A stretch of DNA of 12,816 nt from Microcaldota archaeon. Its GTDB lineage: Archaea; Micrarchaeota; Micrarchaeia; CAILAH01. The stretch lies in the NCBI GenBank assembly GCA_026419815.1, contig JAOAKR010000003.1, positions 1-12,816 on the forward strand. Direction: 5' to 3'. The translations under genes and the position numbers were made by a program. Under the pieces are notes generated by a model, which did no database searches, was not told where the DNA came from, and saw nothing but the letters and a program-made list of their open reading frames with translations. Positions 11,412 through 12,816 of the stretch are shown piece after piece (within the stretch, counting starts at the first letter, position 1; each line of letters opens with the position of its first letter).

Positions 11412-12464
11412 TCATTTTTCCCCAACAAGCTCATCTATGAGCACGGTTGCGTAGCTCCCCTTCTGCAGAGCAAACTTGAGCCTGACAACCCCGTTCCCCA
11501 TATCAACCGCGTCAAGCCCAATTATGGGCGCGTAAAGTGTCCTGTATCCGCCGCGCACATCAGATCTCCTGAAGCTTTCACGGCTTATCCCGTACTCGTC
11601 AAGAATTGCCTGCTTATACTTGTTTACGGCCCGGCACTCGGACCCTACAAGCAGGCCAACCGTAAACTCTCCACCTTCAACATTAATGTCCGCAAAGCCG
11701 AACTTGTTCCTGCCGCACGCGTATTCGCCCTCAAGCACGCCTGTCTCGCCATCACGTATGCGCATCTCAAGCTCGCGGTTGAACACCAAGGACTGCAACG
11801 CGTGGACGCACAGCTTGAACAGCCGGGCGTTTGAGCGCACAAACCTCTCTGCACCCATCTTCCTGCTCTGCTGCAGCATCCGCTCCTCCCACCTGTCAAG
11901 CCCCACCTCCTCAGGGAAATACTCAGAAACCGCACCCTCATAATCGCCCTTAAGCACCTTGAGCCCGACCGTTGCAGTGTTCTTCCTCATACTGCCAAAC
12001 CTCTGCTCCCCGAAATAGTTTGGGAATCTGTCAGCTGCATTCCTCATCACGTCAGCCGCAGTGAAGCTGCAATCCCTCAATGTAATGTCAAACATATTGC
12101 CGGCCATATCCTCGCCCTTTATCCACCTGGCCGCACGCCAAAACGCCATCACCTCAATATCCTTTATCCCCGACAACTTCTCAGAAACCGCTGCGCCATC
12201 CTCGCGCGTGTTTATTGAAAACACCTGGTATGCAACCGCATTCCTGTCCTTTATCCCGGCATAGTTCACCCGCTTCTCGCCCACGCGCAGCCTCTTTGCA
12301 ATCTCACGCGCCAAGTCAAGGGTATTCCAATTAACCTTCTTCACTGCAACCCATACAAACGGCCCCTGTGCGGCAGGGTCACTCTTAGCCACAGATGCAC
12401 TCCCCCCGGTTGCAAGCATCTCGTCAACAACAAAATCCTCCGGATATGCCTTAAGCCTGTACAA
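11412..12464 (-). CDS. truD: tRNA pseudouridine(13) synthase TruD
   Basis: The 350-residue protein is TruD, which converts U13 of tRNA to pseudouridine. The N-terminal YPEDFVVDE matches the family start, the catalytic Asp is Asp73 in YAGIKDRNAV, and FPNYFGEQRFG (147-157) is a family signature. HALQSLVFNREL (221-232) lies in the inserted TRUD domain, and LQKGSYATVLIDELVG (333-348) closes the fold. Length is close to E. coli TruD and somewhat short for archaea. The only start after an in-frame TGA is TTG, complementary to 12462-12464. It gives the expected N-terminus and has GGGGG 6 nt upstream, so TTG initiation is likely. It stands alone on this strand, between two small plus-strand genes. 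Confidence 0.95.
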   Translation of the reverse strand: MYRLKAYPEDFVVDEMLATGGSASVAKSDPAAQGPFVWVAVKKVNWNTLDLAREIAKRLRVGEKRVNYAGIKDRNAVAYQVFSINTREDGAAVSEKLSGIKDIEVMAFWRAARWIKGEDMAGNMFDITLRDCSFTAADVMRNAADRFPNYFGEQRFGSMRKNTATVGLKVLKGDYEGAVSEYFPEEVGLDRWEERMLQQSRKMGAERFVRSNARLFKLCVHALQSLVFNRELEMRIRDGETGVLEGEYACGRNKFGFADINVEGGEFTVGLLVGSECRAVNKYKQAILDEYGISRESFRRSDVRGGYRTLYAPIIGLDAVDMGNGVVRLKFALQKGSYATVLIDELVGEK

Positions 12465-12527
12465 TCAATTCCCCCTTTTTTTGCCCACATTTACAATGCA
12501 AAGCCTTTTTTATTTGTGCCGGGCAGG

Positions 12528-12538
12528 GCTATTAAATC
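12528..12538 (+). promoter_or_regulatory. TATA box for the 57-aa membrane protein
   Basis: CTATTAAAT (12529-12537) is centred about 26 nt before ATG 12559, which suits leaderless transcription. A second AT-rich element, CTTTTTTATTT (12505-12515), may serve truD on the opposite strand, about 46 nt before its TTG start. Confidence 0.5.
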
Positions 12539-12558
12539 TTAGTGCCCTATTGGTTTGC

Positions 12559-12732
12559 ATGGAAACGTTCCACAAGCTGTTCATAATCGCGCTCATAATT
12601 GCGCTTGCGGCAATTGCAACCACTATGTTCGGAGAAACTCTGTGGGGCACACTGCCTTTAGCAGTAGGCATAATCGGTGCAGCAGGGATTGTGATTGCAG
12701 TAGCCGCCTATGTGGCGCCCAAATTCATCTAG
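12559..12732 (+). CDS. 57-aa two-TM membrane protein
   Basis: The product is 57 residues: METFHK, a hydrophobic helix (about 7-25, LFIIALIIALAAIATTMF), a short turn GETLWG, a second helix (about 33-53, LPLAVGIIGAAGIVIAVAAYV) and APKFI. It is a helical hairpin membrane protein with no family I can name. The frame extends upstream to 12481, but ATG 12559 is chosen because a TATA box lies about 26 nt before it and the extra 26 residues would span that promoter. The composition is clean hydrophobic-plus-turn and is preceded by a promoter, so I regard it as real despite its size. Confidence 0.65.
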   Translation: METFHKLFIIALIIALAAIATTMFGETLWGTLPLAVGIIGAAGIVIAVAAYVAPKFI

Positions 12733-12762
12733 CCATCATGCACATCCCAATATCGCCCCATC

Positions 12763-12816
12763 CTAAGCCGCAGCCGCTTTAATCCCTTTGCCTATTCCTC
12801 TAAGTTTTGCTCCAAC
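12763..12816 (-). CDS. Possible partial gene at the right edge
   Basis: On the minus strand one frame is open from the contig edge to a TAG complementary to 12763-12765. It gives 17 residues ending GAKLRGIGKGIKAAAA. The basic Gly/Ala/Lys content looks like a protein tail, and the other two minus frames close sooner. A stretch this short is often open by chance, so this is only a candidate. Confidence 0.22.
   Translation of the reverse strand, partial: VGAKLRGIGKGIKAAAA

Noticed and set aside
11141..11434. 97-codon minus-strand frame near the truD 3' end
   Set aside because: Overlaps the truD end on the same strand in another frame and has an irregular composition; the plus-strand four-Cys frame is more protein-like.
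1..12816. tRNA genes, CRISPR repeats, insertion sequences, phage or toxin-antitoxin modules
   Set aside because: I looked for T-arm GGTTCGA-type sequences, regularly spaced repeats, transposase or integrase motifs and target-site duplications and saw none.

Overview
The window looks like chromosomal DNA from an uncultivated archaeon of moderately high GC content, at the edge of a metagenome or single-cell contig. The archaeal signature comes from an Orc1/Cdc6 initiator, archaeal-type SepF, Mre11, archaeal TruD, a HemK2/Mtq2-like release-factor methyltransferase, a LonB-type AAA+ module and TATA-box promoters. Many of these promoters sit only about 22-30 nt before the start codon, so their mRNAs are probably leaderless. 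Genes with leaders mostly use a GGTG Shine-Dalgarno core 4-6 nt before the start. A DPANN-like lineage is possible but cannot be shown from this sequence. The first 19 bases are the Tn5/Nextera mosaic end, so the left edge is a sequencing-library artefact.

Left part (20-3706, all on +): the 3' end of a short membrane-protein gene and a 213-nt gap with two hairpins. Then a LonB-like AAA+ ATPase that carries a zinc ribbon but no protease domain and no membrane segments, followed by a hairpin and a promoter. Next are two tightly coupled predicted lipoprotein genes and a class I SAM methyltransferase.

Middle (3699-7097): orc1/cdc6 (-) and sepF (+) diverge from a 145-bp region holding a perfect inverted repeat with an ORB-like core, a second palindrome, a G-run and an AT-rich tract. 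This is a candidate replication origin placed between an initiator gene and a cell-division gene. Convergent to sepF is a two-gene minus-strand unit of translation-related methyltransferases (HemK2-like, then TrmJ-like). It shares a compact divergent promoter with an unrecognised small basic protein.

Right part (7133-12816): an AIM24-family protein, a convergent 82-residue Cys-containing protein whose promoter shares a near-identical 18-bp module with that of orc1/cdc6, and mre11 without a rad50 neighbour. Mre11 overlaps the first of three unrecognised membrane-protein genes (six-TM with a sequon-bearing loop, multi-TM, and two-TM plus zinc ribbon). A small four-Cys protein, truD (-), a 57-residue two-TM protein and a possible partial gene at the right edge complete the window.

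No tRNA, rRNA, CRISPR array, insertion sequence or phage gene was seen. Most of the window is core archaeal information processing. The less ordinary items are the protease-less LonB-like ATPase upstream of paired lipoproteins, the origin candidate, and the promoter module shared by orc1/cdc6 and the 82-residue gene.
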